A stretch of DNA of 64,000 nucleotides from Poriferisodalis sp965198245 (lineage in GTDB: Bacteria; Actinomycetota; Acidimicrobiia; Acidimicrobiales; Poriferisodalaceae): assembly GCF_965198245.1 (NCBI RefSeq), contig NZ_OZ240249.1, positions 4,030,001 through 4,094,000 of the forward strand. Reading direction: 5' to 3'. The position numbers and the translations under genes are program-made. The first letter of the stretch is position 1. Each line of letters begins with the position of its first letter. The notes below the pieces were generated by a model that saw only the letters and a list, made by a program, of their open reading frames with translations, made no database searches and was not told the DNA's origin. Positions 50,962 to 63,200 of this stretch are shown piece by piece.

Positions 50962-51747
50962 TCAATCGTCGGACCAGTTGCGTTCGTTCTGGTCGAAGTA
51001 GGTGTGCCGGGCGGTACGCGAGCTGTCGCTCTTGCCCATGTAGCCGACGGCAACGTGGTCGAGGTGGTTGATCGCTCGGCCCAGCGGCATCGCCTGCGCA
51101 TTGATCGACGCCTTCGACGCCGTCACCGGCACCGGCGGCTGGTTCACGATCGCGGCGGCCAGCCGTTCGCCAGCGGGCACCAACTCGTCGTCGCTCGAAA
51201 CCGTCTCGGTGAAGAAGCCGAACTTGTCCAGCTCTTCCATCCCGTAGGTGCGCCCGAGGATCAGCATTTCCTTGGCGCGGTGCGGGCCGACCAGGTTGAC
51301 GAGCGCCGGTAGCGAGTGCCACGTCAGGTTGAAGCCGATGCTGACCTCGTTGAGCGTGAGGCTGATCGACGGGCTGCCGATGCGGAAGTCGCAGGCTGCG
51401 GGCAGCACCCCTCCCCCGCCGATCATGTAGCCGTGGCACAGGGCGATGGTGATCGGATTGAGGTGCATCAGCGTGTCGTACATGCGGGCGCCGTGCTTCG
51501 AGCCGAGCATCGCATCGAGGCTGCTGCCGCGCTGTTGCTTGAGGTCGGCGCCCGACGAGAGGCTCTTGCCCTCGCCACGCACGATCACAACCCGCACGCC
51601 GGGGTCGGCGTCAAGCGCGAGGCACGCCGCATGCACATCAGCGACCAGCTGGGCGTTGACGGCGTTGTGCACTTCGGGCCGGTTCAGCACCAGGTGGCGC
51701 ACCGGACCGTCGCCGTCCACCCGCACTGTCTCCAATTCCAATGACAT
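50962..51747 (-). CDS. Enoyl-CoA hydratase/isomerase family protein
   Basis: This 261-residue crotonase-fold protein has the N-terminal VRHLVLNRPEVHNAVN, the oxyanion-hole segments KSLSSGADLKQ and GYMIGGGGVLPAACDFRI, and the family strand LTLNEVSIGFNL. Typical catalytic Glu positions are only partly matched, so hydratase activity is not certain. It may act on an unusual acyl-CoA. Neighbours are a lipoprotein gene 10 bp upstream and the cupredoxin gene immediately downstream. Confidence 0.9.
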   Translation of the reverse strand: MSLELETVRVDGDGPVRHLVLNRPEVHNAVNAQLVADVHAACLALDADPGVRVVIVRGEGKSLSSGADLKQQRGSSLDAMLGSKHGARMYDTLMHLNPITIALCHGYMIGGGGVLPAACDFRIGSPSISLTLNEVSIGFNLTWHSLPALVNLVGPHRAKEMLILGRTYGMEELDKFGFFTETVSSDDELVPAGERLAAAIVNQPPVPVTASKASINAQAMPLGRAINHLDHVAVGYMGKSDSSRTARHTYFDQNERNWSDD

Positions 51748-51757
51748 CGCTGAACTC

Positions 51758-52792
51758 CTATCCGGCGGCTCCGAACCCCTCCCCCATCATGTCGCCGAAA
51801 TCGCCCACGATCTCATCGGCGGGCGGCGCCTCGATAGTGATGTCCGCGTCGTAGTCGTAGAAGTCGACGACGTTGGTGATGTTGAACAGACTTGCGATCT
51901 CGTCCTCGTGGCCCTCCGTCTCGGCATCATCGAGGCCGCCAATGAGGTTCTCCATGAGGGAGCCCAAGTCGACGCTCATGCGTCGCGTCAGGCCCTCGGC
52001 ATCGATCCAGATGTCGTAAGCAACTTCGTCGGGAAACATGTCACCGACGAAGGGAAGCGCGCTGTCGCTGCCCTCGGGCTCAGCAAGGTAGGCATCCAAT
52101 GCGGCGGCGTAGTCCAATATGAAGCGCACCCGTGTCGTCGGCACGCCATCGAGCTCCTCGGGACCGACGATCTCGGCGCTGGTCACGTTCTCGATCATGT
52201 CCGTACTGTCGTTGGGCAGTCGGCACAGGCCATCGTCCGGCGTCGCGCCGGGCAGCGCGGACGGGCACACGATTCCCATTGCGGCAGCTGTCTCTGCGTC
52301 GAGGGTGAACCAGCCCTGGGGCATCGCATCGCCGACCAGGTCGCTCATCTCTTCGGGCACCGCGAACTGCAGGTACTGAACGCCGTCAACGAACCGGATC
52401 TCGAATCCGAAGCCCGCCTCGCCAGCACCCATCATCTCCTCGAAGCTCATCAGCATCGAGAAGTTCTGGTTGCCGTCGCTCTCGAAATGCACGGCAACGG
52501 TCGCCAGATCGCCCATGTCCATGCGCATGTCGCCCTTGACCGAACGAGTCGCACTGTTTTGCAAGGCGACGGTCACAAGCTCCTTCGCGTCAGTGGGAAG
52601 CGCGGCGGCTGTCGTCGCCGGTGTGGTTGTGGGCGCAGCGGTCGTTGCCGGCGCAGAGGTCTCCTGAGTCGCCGCATGAGTTACGACTTCGCCTCCACCA
52701 TCGTCGTCAGCGCCACCACCGCAGGCGGCGGCGACGAGCACCAGCGCCGCGAGTCCGGCGCCAAGTCTCGCCCAGCGAGCCTTCACGATCAT
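51758..52792 (-). CDS. LprG/LppX-like lipoprotein, paralogue 1
   Basis: This protein of about 344 residues has a signal peptide ending in VAAAC (lipobox), followed by a linker of Thr/Ala/Pro repeats (APATTAAPTTTPATTAA). The mature domain (about 75-340) shows the alternating strand pattern of LolA/LprG-like lipid-binding lipoproteins, with VKGDMRMDMGDLATVAVHFE and YDIWIDAEGLTRRMSVDLGS. It ends ADEIVGDFGDMMGEGF. AAGGAG precedes ATGATGATCGTG, so the start could be either ATG or the GTG. A second copy lies at 52998-54011. Lipid carriage to the envelope is inferred. Confidence 0.72.
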   Translation of the reverse strand: MIVKARWARLGAGLAALVLVAAACGGGADDDGGGEVVTHAATQETSAPATTAAPTTTPATTAAALPTDAKELVTVALQNSATRSVKGDMRMDMGDLATVAVHFESDGNQNFSMLMSFEEMMGAGEAGFGFEIRFVDGVQYLQFAVPEEMSDLVGDAMPQGWFTLDAETAAAMGIVCPSALPGATPDDGLCRLPNDSTDMIENVTSAEIVGPEELDGVPTTRVRFILDYAAALDAYLAEPEGSDSALPFVGDMFPDEVAYDIWIDAEGLTRRMSVDLGSLMENLIGGLDDAETEGHEDEIASLFNITNVVDFYDYDADITIEAPPADEIVGDFGDMMGEGFGAAG

Positions 52793-52794
52793 CA

Positions 52795-52878
52795 TCTCCT
52801 TGCCGGAACGGCGGCACCATGTGTTGGGCACCGCTGACACGAACCGGTCTTCGGCCAGTATCTCAGCAGTTCATGTCC
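52795..52878 (-). repeat. Duplicated leader region of lipoprotein paralogue 1
   Basis: This upstream region is nearly identical in most of its length to 54014-54093. Shared blocks include GCACCGCTGACACGAACCGG and CTTCGGCCAGTATCTCAG, plus GTTCATGTCCGCG (given on the forward strand). It was copied together with the gene and should hold the common promoter and leader. Confidence 0.8.
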
Positions 52879-52997
52879 GCGAAGAGCCAGGGATCTCAGT
52901 TCTTGTTGCGGGAGTCACCCGGATTGCAGAGGGTGGGCGCCACGATCCATGCCCAGGCGACGAGCGTGACCGGCTCGAGTCGGTCGCAGCAGCAGCC

Positions 52998-54011
52998 CTA
53001 TGAACCGCCGTAGCCAGGCGCGGTGCCGGAACCCTCGTCAAAGCCGAGGCCCATCATGTCGCCGAAATCTCCCACGATCTCATCGGCGGGCGGTGCGGTG
53101 ATCGTGATGTCGGCGTCGTAGTCGAAGAAGTCGATCACGATGGCGAATTCGGGGATGTCCTCGGCGTCGGCGCCGAATCCTGCCGCGAGGTCCCCGAACA
53201 TCGACCCCAGATCCAGACTGACTCGCCGCGTGAGGCCATCGCCGTCGATCCAGATGTCGGTGGCCAGGCCGTCGCCGAACATTTCCGCAGCGAACGGAGC
53301 TGACCCGTCGCTGATGTCGGGCCCGGTCCCCTGCGATTCGGCCAAGGCCACAGCATCGAGGGTGTAGCGGAGGACGGTCATCGGCTCGCCGTCGATGTCC
53401 TCAGAACCAATGGTCTCGACATCGGTCACGAATTCGATCAGATGGGAGTTCTCGTTCGGCGCAGGGCAGGCGCCGGCGCGGGGGGCCACACCGGGCAGCG
53501 GCGAGGGGCACAGGATGCCCATGCCCGCTGCTGCGGTGGCGTCGAGCGTGAACCAACCCTCAGGCGGTGCCCCAAGGGTCAGACCCTGCATCTGTTCGGG
53601 AATGACGAAACGGATGTAGTTGGTGCCGTCGATCATCAGGATCTCGAAGGCGAGACCGCCCGCTGCCGGGTCGTCGACGCTCATCGTCATCGCCATGTTG
53701 GCGTCGGGGTCGACCTCGAACGACAGCGCAATCGCTGCCATTCCTCCGAAGTCAGATTGCATCTCGCCGCGAACCGAGCGCCCTGCGCTCGACTCGAACG
53801 CATGCGTGAGCAGCTCCAGCGGATCAGTAGGAAGAGCGGCTGCAGTCGTCGGCGGTGCGGTCGTGGGCGCAGCGGTCGTTGCCGGCGCAGAGATCTCTTG
53901 AGTCGTCGCCTGCGTTGCGACTTCGCCTCCGCCACCACCACAGGCAGTGGCGACGAGCGCCAGCGCCGCGAGGGCCGCGGCAACCTTGGCCCAGCGAGCC
54001 TTCACGATCAT
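52998..54011 (-). CDS. LprG/LppX-like lipoprotein, paralogue 2
   Basis: This protein of about 337 residues has the same layout as paralogue 1: an identical start (MMIVKARWA), lipobox LVATAC, the Thr/Ala/Pro linker, and a mature domain including GWFTLDATAAAGMGILCPSP and TDIWIDGDGLTRRVSLDLGS. It ends ADEIVGDFGDMMGLGFDEGS. Two Cys residues near the middle (ILCPSPL...GACPAP) are conserved in both copies and could form a disulfide. The copies differ through much of the mature domain, which points to functional divergence after an old duplication. Confidence 0.72.
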   Translation of the reverse strand: MIVKARWAKVAAALAALALVATACGGGGGEVATQATTQEISAPATTAAPTTAPPTTAAALPTDPLELLTHAFESSAGRSVRGEMQSDFGGMAAIALSFEVDPDANMAMTMSVDDPAAGGLAFEILMIDGTNYIRFVIPEQMQGLTLGAPPEGWFTLDATAAAGMGILCPSPLPGVAPRAGACPAPNENSHLIEFVTDVETIGSEDIDGEPMTVLRYTLDAVALAESQGTGPDISDGSAPFAAEMFGDGLATDIWIDGDGLTRRVSLDLGSMFGDLAAGFGADAEDIPEFAIVIDFFDYDADITITAPPADEIVGDFGDMMGLGFDEGSGTAPGYGGS

Positions 54012-54013
54012 CA

Positions 54014-54093
54014 TCTCCTTGCCGGAGCGGCGGCGCTGTCGGACGGGCACCGCTGACACGAACCGGCCTTCGGCCAGTATCTCAGTAGTTCAT
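54014..54093 (-). repeat. Duplicated leader region of lipoprotein paralogue 2
   Basis: This region matches 52795-52878, the leader of paralogue 1, apart from a variable block in the middle. The conserved inverted segment around CGGCCTTCGGCCAG could be part of the promoter or an RNA structure. No function is assigned beyond common ancestry. Confidence 0.8.
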
Positions 54094-54221
54094 GTCCGCG
54101 CAGCGTCAGGTCTTTCGGCCGGGACCGGCGCTGGCAGCTGTGCCGACGAGATGGGATCGCCGGTGAACTCAGCATGGGCATCATTCGCCGGTCTGAGCCG
54201 CCTTCGCCGGAGTGGTCCATC

Positions 54222-57200
54222 TCACATGCGGTTGCCGAAGCGTTCGAATATGTCGTGAGCGACGGCAGCCGCTGTCTCGGCGCGGGTTGAGCCCGATATG
54301 CGTGACACGATGGCGCCCGCCGGCAGAGCACCTCTGATAGCCGCTTCTACTGCAGGTCCCACAGCGGCCTCACCACCCAAGATCGTGACGCGCTCGGGGC
54401 CGTACTCAGCCACTACTGATGCGGTGGCCGGAGACATCGTGTCGGCGTCCACGTAGAGAACGACGGCGTGCGGCATGGAAGCGGCCAGCACAACTGCTAA
54501 GCCCACGTCGGACGGACTCCATGCATTGGCAACGATGATCGTGGGGGGGTTGGCACTATCGGGACTGCCGAGCCTCTGCCGTGCGACCAATGACGCTGTC
54601 TCGATGCGCGTGGCTCCGCTGATGCGCTCGATGCGGGCCCTCGCCGCCGCCGCGGTCACATCGGCGTGTAGTTCGTTGCTGATCGCTGAGGTGCCCCCGA
54701 TGAGGATCACCTGCTCAGGCTGATAGTCGCGCAGCACTGCGATGGCTGCGGGGGAGAACTTGGAGTCTTTGCTGTACAGCACCGCGGTGTTATCCGCCTG
54801 AGCCGCCATCACAGCCGCCAGCGCGGTGTCGGGAGGACGCCAGCCGTCGGCCACGATGATTGTTGGAGGGTTGGCGTGGTCGGGTTCGCCGAGCTGCTGT
54901 CGTGCCACTGCGGCGGCGGTTTCAAGACGGGTGAGGCCGTAGGCCCATGCGACGCGGTCCGGACCCAATTTGTGCCTGAGAGTGCTGTGAACCGTGTCGG
55001 AAATGACAGCCAGGCCCCCGACGACACAGGCACCGTCGAGCTCGTATTCGCTGAGCACCGGCTGCGTGACATCGGACATTTCCGTTCCGTCCGTGTACAG
55101 CATGACCGCGCCGCTGGCAATGCCGCCCAATACTGACGCGACAGCGATATCAGGTGAACGCCAGCCGTTGACCACCATCACGGTCCCCTTGTCGCTCTCG
55201 CGGCCAAACCACTCCGGCAGGTCCAGAACGGGATCCTTGGGCTGCTTGCTGTCATCGGGCTGATTCCGGTTTGGCGGGTCGCTGCTGAAGCTCGTGGTCG
55301 GCCGGGATGCTTCGTCGTCGTCCACTATTGAGATCACCGACTCGTCCACCGTGCCCGTGGACACACCCGTCGGCAAAGCCCCGAACCCCAGCAGCACGCT
55401 CTCGTCGTCATCGTCCAAGCTGTCCGCCGTCGCCGCGAACGTGAACGACTTGACCGTCTCACCCGGCGCGAACGACACGATGTCGGGAACACCCGAATAA
55501 TCATCAGCCGACGCGCCACCTCCCAGCGCCTTCAGGAGCAAGAGCACCACCGTCCGCCCAGGAGCCACCGACAGCCGCACCTTCACCTCGACCGTGTCGC
55601 CCTCGTCCACGCTGTAACTGGCAGCGCCGAAGCTGGCCGTCAGTGCAGGGTCGTCGTCGTCCACTATCGAGATCACCGACTCGTCCACCGTGCCCGTGGA
55701 CACGCCCGCCGGCAGCGGCGCCCCGAAGCCCAGCTTCACCGACTCGCCGTCGTCGTCCACCGAGTCCGCGGTCGCAGCGAACGTGAACGACTTGCTCGTC
55801 TCGGCCGCCGCGAACGTCACGCTCGCGGGCACACCCGAATAATCATCAGCCGACGCGCCCCCCTGGTCCGTCGCCGTGAGCGGGATCACCACCGTCCGCT
55901 CAGGAGCCACCGACAACGACACCGTCACCACCGCCGTGCCGCCCTCGTCCGCGCTGTAGCCGGCAGCGCCGAAGCTGGCCGTCAGTGCAGGGTCGTCGTC
56001 GTCCACTATCGAGATCACCGACTCGTCCACCGTGCCCGTGGACACGCCCGCCGGCAGCGGCGACCCGAAGCCCAGCTTCACGCTCTCGCCGTCGTCGTCC
56101 ACGTCGTCGGCGGTCGCGGTGAACGTGAACGACTTGACCGTCTCGCCCGCCCCGAACGACACCGACGCAGGCACACCCGAATAGTCGTCGCCCGACGCGC
56201 CGCCCTGGCCGGTCACAGTGATCGGCACCACCACCGTCCGCTCAGGATCCTTGTGCAGCTCCACGACGACGGTCACCGAATCGCCCTCAGCCGCGCTGTA
56301 GGACCCAGCCCCGAAGCTCACCGACACCGTCGGCACGTCGTCATCGCTGATCGACACCACAGACTCGTCGGGGCTGCCCTCGGTCACACCCGCCGGCAGC
56401 GACCCGAAGCCCAGCTTCACCGACTCGCCGTCGTCGTCCACGCTGTCGGCGGTCGCGGTGAACGTGAACGACACCGACGTCTCGGCCGCCCCGAACGACA
56501 CGCTCGCGGGCACACCCGAATAATCCCCAGCCGACACGCCGCCCTGGCCGGTCACAGTGATCGGCACCACCACCGCCCGCTCAGGCACCGCCGACAGCCG
56601 CACCGTCACCACCGCCGTGTCGCCCTCGTCCGCGCTGTAGCCGGCAGCCCCGAACCTGACCGTCACCGCCGGGTCGTCGTCATCGTTGATCGTGACCGTC
56701 GCCGCGTCCGGGCTGCCCTCGGCCACCCCCGCCGGCAAAGCCCCGAACCCCAGCAGCACCGACTCGTCGTCATCGTCGAGGCCGTCGGCGGTCGCCGCGA
56801 ACGTGAACGACTTGACCGTCTCGCCCGCCCCGAACGTCACGCTGGCGGGCACCCCCGAATAGTCATCGCCCGACGCGCCGCCCTGGCCCGTCGCCGTGAT
56901 CGGCACCGTCACGGTGCGCTCAGGCGCCGCCGACAGCGTCACCGTCACCGTCGCCTCGTGCTCGCTGACCGCCGCCGTGGACACGTCGTCGCTCTCGGCC
57001 ACGCTGTAAGAACCCGCCCCGAACGACACCGACACCGCCGGCACGTCGTCATCGACGATCGAGATCGTCGCCGTGTCGACCGTGCCCCTGGTCACCCCCG
57101 CCGGCAAAGCCCCGAAGCCCAGCAGCACGCTCTCGTCGTCATCGTCCACGTCATCAGCGGTCGCCGTGAACGTGAACGACACCGACGTGTCCTCAGCCGC

Positions 57201-60200
57201 GAACGTCACGCTGGCGGGCACACCCGAATAATCATCGCCCGACGCGCCGCCCTGGCCCGTCGCAGTGATCGGCACCGTCACCGCCCGCTCAGGCGCCGCC
57301 GACAGCGTCACCGTCACCTCCGCCTCGTGCTCGCTGACCGCCGCCGTGGACACGTCGTCGCTCTCGGCCACGCTGTAAGAAGCCGCACCGAACGACACCG
57401 ACACCGCCGGCACGTCGTCATCGACGATCGAGATCGTCGCCGTGTCGACCGTGCCCCTGGTCACCCCCGCCGGCAGCGTCGCCCCGAACGTCAGCTTCAC
57501 CGACTCGTCGTCGTCGTCCACGGTGTCCGCGGCAGCCGCGAACGTGAACGACACCGACGTGTCCTCAGCCCCGAACGACACCGACGCGGGCACACCCGAA
57601 TAGTCATCGCCCGACGCGCCCCCCTGGCCGGTCGCAGTGATCGGCACCACCACCGTCCGCTCAGGAGCCACCGACAGCCGCACCGTCACCACCGCCGTGC
57701 CGCCCTCGTCCGCGCTGTAGCCGGCAGCCCCGAACCTGACCGTCACCGCCGGGTCGTCGTCGTCAGTGATCGACACCGTCGACTCGTCCACCGTGCCCGC
57801 CGACACGCCCGCCGGCAAAGACCCGAAGCCCAGCAGCACCGACTCGTCGTCATCGTCCACGCTGTCCGCCGTCGCGGCGAACGTGAACGACACCGACGTG
57901 TCCTCAGCCCCGAACGACACGCTGGCAGGCACACCCGAATAGTCATCCCCAGCCGACACGCCCCCCTGGCCCGTCACAGTGATCGGCACCACCACCGCCC
58001 GCTCAGGAGCCACCGACAGCCGCACCGTCACCACCGCCGTGTCGCCCTCGTCCGCGCTGTAGGAAGCCGCCCCGAAGCTCACGGTCACCGCCGGGTCGTC
58101 GTCATCGACGATCGACACCGTCGCCGCGTCCACCGAGCCCTTGGTCACGCCCGCAGGCAGCGTCGCCCCGAACGTCAGCTCCACGCTCTCGTCGTCATCG
58201 TCGAGGCCGTCGGCCGTCGCGGTGAACGTGAACGACACCGACGTGTCCTCAGCCGCGAACGTCACGCTCGCGGGCACACCCGAATAATCATCGCCAGACG
58301 CGCCGCCCTGGCCCGACACAGTGATCGGCACCACCACGGTGCGCTCAGGCGCCGCCGACAGCGTCACCGTCACCGTCGCCTCGTGCTCGCTGACCGCCGC
58401 AGTGGACACGTCGTCGCTCTCGGCCACGCTGTAAGAGCCGGCCCCGAAGCTCACCGACACCGCCGGCACGTCGTCATCGACGATCGACACCACAGACTCG
58501 TCCGGGCTGCCCGCCGCCACCCCCTCAGGCAAAGCCCCGAACCCCAGCAGCACCGACTCGTCGTCGTCGTCCACGCTGTCCGCGGCAGCCGCGAACGTGA
58601 ACGACACCGACGTGTCCTCAGCCCCGAACGACACCGACGCCGGCACACCCGAATAATCATCGCCCGACGCGCCCCCCTGGCCCGACACAGTGATCGGCAC
58701 CACCACCGTGCGCTCAGGCGCCGCCGACAGCGTCACCGTCACCACCGCCTCGTGCTCGCTGACCGCCGCAGTCGACACGTCGTCGCTCTCGGCCACGCTG
58801 TAAGAAACCGCACCGAACGACACCGACACCGCCGGCACGTCGTCATCGACGATCGACACCGTCGCCGTGTCCACCGAGCCCTCGGCCACCCCGTCAGGCA
58901 AAGCCCCGAAGCCCAGCAGCACGCTCTCGTCGTCATCGTCCACGTCATCAGCGGTCGCCGCGAACGTGAACGACACCGACGTGTCCTCAGCCGCGAACGA
59001 CACGCTGGCAGGCACCCCCGAATAATCATCCCCCGACGCGCCGCCCTGACCGGTCGCCGTGATCGGCACCACCACGGTGCGCTCAGGCGCCGCCGACAAG
59101 GTCACCGTCACCTCCGCCTCGTGCTCGCTGACCGCCGCCGTGGACACGTCATCGCTCTCGGCCACGCTGTAAGAAACCGCACCGAACGACACCGACACCG
59201 CCGGGTCGTCGTCATCGACAATCGAGATCGTCGAGGTGTCGACCGTGCCCCTGGTCACCCCCGCAGGCAGCGTCGCCCCGAAGCCCAGCTTCACGCTCTC
59301 GTCGTCATCGTCCACGCTGTCGGCGGTCGCGGTGAACGTGAACGACTTGACCGTCTCGGCCGCCCCGAACGACACCGACGCAGGCACACCCGAATAGTCA
59401 TCGCCCGACGCGCCGCCCTGGTCGGTCGTCGTGATCGGCACCACCACAGTCCGCTCAGGATCCTTGTGCAGCTCCACGACGACGGTCACCGAATCGCCCT
59501 CAGCCGCGCTGTAGGACCCAGCCCCGAAGCTCACCGACACCGTCGGCACGTCGTCATCGCTGATCGACACCGTCGACTCGTCCACCGTGCCCGCCGACAC
59601 GCCCGCCGGCAAAGCCCCGAAGCCCAGCAGCACCGACTCGTCGTCATCGTCCACGCTGTCCGCCGTCGCGGTGAACGTGAACGACACCGACGTGTCCTCA
59701 GCCGCGAACGTCACGCTGGCGGGCACACCCGAATAGTCCCCAGCCGTCGCGCCGCCCTGGCCCGTCGCAGTGATCGGCACCACCACGACCCGCTCAGGCG
59801 CCGCCGACAGCCGCACCGTCACCACCGCCGTGTCTCCCTCGTCCGCGCTGTAGGAAGCCGCCCCGAAGCTCACGGTCACCGCCGGGTCGTCGTCATCGAC
59901 GATCGACACCGCCGCCGCGTCCGGGCTGCCCGCCGACACCCCCGCCGGCAAAGCCCCCAGCCCCAGCAGCACCGACTCGTCGTCATCGTCGAGGTCATCG
60001 GCGGTCGCGGTGAACGTGAACGACTTGACCGTCTCGCCCGCCCCGAACGACACGCTGGCGGGCACACCCGAATAGTCATCGCCCGACGCTCCGCCCTGGC
60101 CCGTCGCCGTGATCGGCACCACCACGGTGCGCTCAGGCGCCGCCGACAGCGTCACCGTCACCGTCGCCTCGTGCTCGCTGACCGCCGCCGTGGACACGTC

Positions 60201-63200
60201 GTCGCTCTCGGCCACGCTGTAAGAGCCGGCACCGAAGCTGACCGTCACCGCCGGGTCGTCGTCATCGACGATCGAGATCACCGACTCGTCCACCGTGCCC
60301 TCGGCCACCCCGTCAGGCAAAGCCCCGAACCCCAGCAGCACCGACTCGTCGTCATCGTCCACGGTGTCCGCGGCAGCCGTGAACGTGAACGACTTGACCG
60401 TCTCGCCCGCCCCGAACGACACCGACGCAGGCACACCCGAATAGTCCCCAGCCGACGCGCCCCCCTGGTTCGACACAGTGATCGGCACCACCACGGTGCG
60501 CTCAGGCGCCGCCGACAAGGTCACCGTCACCACCGCCTCGTGCTCGCTGACCGCCGCAGTCGACACGTCGTCGCTCTCGGCCACGCTGTAAGAAACCGCA
60601 CCGAACGACACCGACACCGCCGGGTCGTCGTCATCGACGATCGAGATCGTCGCCGTGTCGGGCGTGCCCCTGGTCACCCCCGCCGGCAGCGTCGCCCCGA
60701 ACGTCAGCTTCACCGACTCGTCGTCATCGTCCACCGAGTCCGCGGCAGCCGCGAACGTGAACGACACCGACGTGTCCTCAGCCGCGAACGTCACGCTGGC
60801 CGGCACACCCGAATAGTCATCGCCCGACGCGCCCCCCTGGCCCGTCGCCGTGATCGGCACCACCACGGTGCGCTCAGGCGCCGCCGACAAGGTCACCGTC
60901 ACCTCCGCCTCGTGCTCGCTGACCGCCGCCGTGGACACGTCGTCGCTCTCGGCCACGCTGTAAGAGCCGGCCCCGAAGCTCACCGACACCGCCGGCACGT
61001 CGTCATCGACGATCGAGATCGTCGAGGCGTCCACCGAGCCCGCCGACACGCCCTCAGGCAGGGCCCCCAGCCCCAGCAGCACGCTCTCGTCGTCATCGTC
61101 CACACTGTCCGCGGCAGCCGTGAACGTGAACGACACCGACGTGTCCTCAGCCGCGAACGTCACGCTGGCGGGCACCCCCGAATAGTCATCGCCCGACGCG
61201 CCCCCCTGGCCGGTCGCCGTGATCGGCACCACCACGGTGCGCTCAGGCGCCGCCGACAAGGTCACCGTCACCTCCGCCTCGTGCTCGCTGACCGCCGCCG
61301 TGGACACGTCGTCGCTCTCGGCCACGCTGTAAGAGCCGGCCCCGAAGCTCACCGACAGCGCCGGCACGTCGTCATCGACGATCGAGATCGTCGAGGCGTC
61401 CACCGAGCCCGCCGACACGCCCTCAGGCAAAGCCCCCAGCCCCAGCAGCACCGACTCGTCGTCGTCGTCCACGGTGTCCGCGGTCGCCGCGAACGTGAAC
61501 GACACCGACGTGTCCTCAGCCCCGAACGACACCGACGCGGGCACACCCGAATAGTCATCCCCCGACGCGCCGCCCTGGCCCGACACAGTGATCGGCACCG
61601 TCACCGCCCGCTCAGGCGCCGCCGACAAGGTCACCGTCACCTCGGCCTCGTGCTCGCTGACCGCCGCAGTGGACACGTCGTCGCTCTCGGCCACGCTGTA
61701 GCTCGACGCCCCGAAGCTCACCGACACCGTCGGCACGTCGTCATCGCTGATCGACACCACAGACTCGTCGGGGCTGCCCTCGGTCACACCCGCCGGCAGC
61801 GACCCGAAGCCCAGCTTCACCGACTCGCCGTCGTCGTCCACGTCATCGGCGGTCGCGGTGAACGTGAACGACTTCGACGTCTCGGCCGCCCCGAACGACA
61901 CGCTCGCGGGCACACCCGAATAATCCCCAGCCGACACGCCGCCCTGGCCGGTCGCAGTGATCGGCACCACCACCGCCCGCTCAGGAGCCGCCGACAGCCG
62001 CACCGTCACCACCGCCGTGTCGCCCTCGTCCGCGCTGTAGCCGGCAGCCCCGAACCTGACCGTCACCGCCGGGTCGTCGTCATCGACGATCGACACCGTC
62101 GCCGCGTCCGGGCTGCCCGCCGCCACCCCCGCCGGCAAAGCCCCCAGCCCCAGCAGCACCGACTCGTCGTCATCGTCGAGGTCATCGGCGGTCGCCGCGA
62201 ACGTGAACGACACCGACGTGTCCTGAGCCGCGAACGTCACGCTGGCGGGCACACCCGAATAATCATCCCCCGACGCGCCGCCCTGACCGGTCGCCGTGAT
62301 CGGCACCACCACGGTGCGCTCAGGCGCCGCCGACAAGGTCACCGTCACCTCCGCCTCGTGCTCGCTGACCGCCGCCGTGGACACGTCGTCGCTCTCGGCC
62401 ACGCTGTAAGAAACCGCACCGAACGACACCGACACCGCCGGGTCGTCGTCATCGACGATCGAGATCGTCGAGGTGTCGACCGTGCCCCTGGTCACCCCCG
62501 CCGGCAGCGTCGCCCCGAACGTCAGCTTCACGCTCTCGTCGTCATCGTCCACGTCATCGGCGGTCGCGGTGAACGTGAACGACTTGACCGTCTCGGCCGC
62601 CCCGAACGACACCGACGCAGGCACACCCGAATAGTCCCCAGCCGACACGCCCCCCTGGCCCGTCACAGTGATCGGCACCACCACCGCCCGCTCAGGCGCC
62701 GCCGACAGCCGCACCGTCACCACCGCCGTGTCGCCCTCGTCCGCGCTGTAGGAAGCCGCCCCGAAGCTCACGGTCACCGCCGGGTCGTCGTCATCGACAA
62801 TCGACACCGCCGCCGCGTCCGGGCTGCCCGCCGCCACCCCCGCCGGCAAAGCCCCCAGCCCCAGCAGCACCGACTCGTCGTCATCGTCGAGGCCGTCGGC
62901 GGTCGCCGCGAACGTGAACGACTTGACCGTCTCGCCCGCCCCGAACGACACGCTGGCGGGCACACCCGAATAGTCGTCGCCCGACGCTCCGCCCTGGCCC
63001 GTCGCCGTGATCGGCACCACCACGGTGCGCTCAGGCGCCGCCGACAGCGTCACCGTCACCGTCGCCTCGTGCTCGCTGACCGCCGCCGTGGACACGTCAT
63101 CGCTCTCGGCCACGCTGTAAGAAGCCGCACCGAACGACACCGTCACCGCCGGCACGTCGTCATCGACGATCGACACCACAGACTCGTCCACCGAGCCCGC

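Noticed and set aside
51446..52837. 463-codon forward frame across the enoyl-CoA hydratase and lipoprotein genes
   Set aside because: It runs antisense to two well-supported genes and has no domain or ribosome-binding site.
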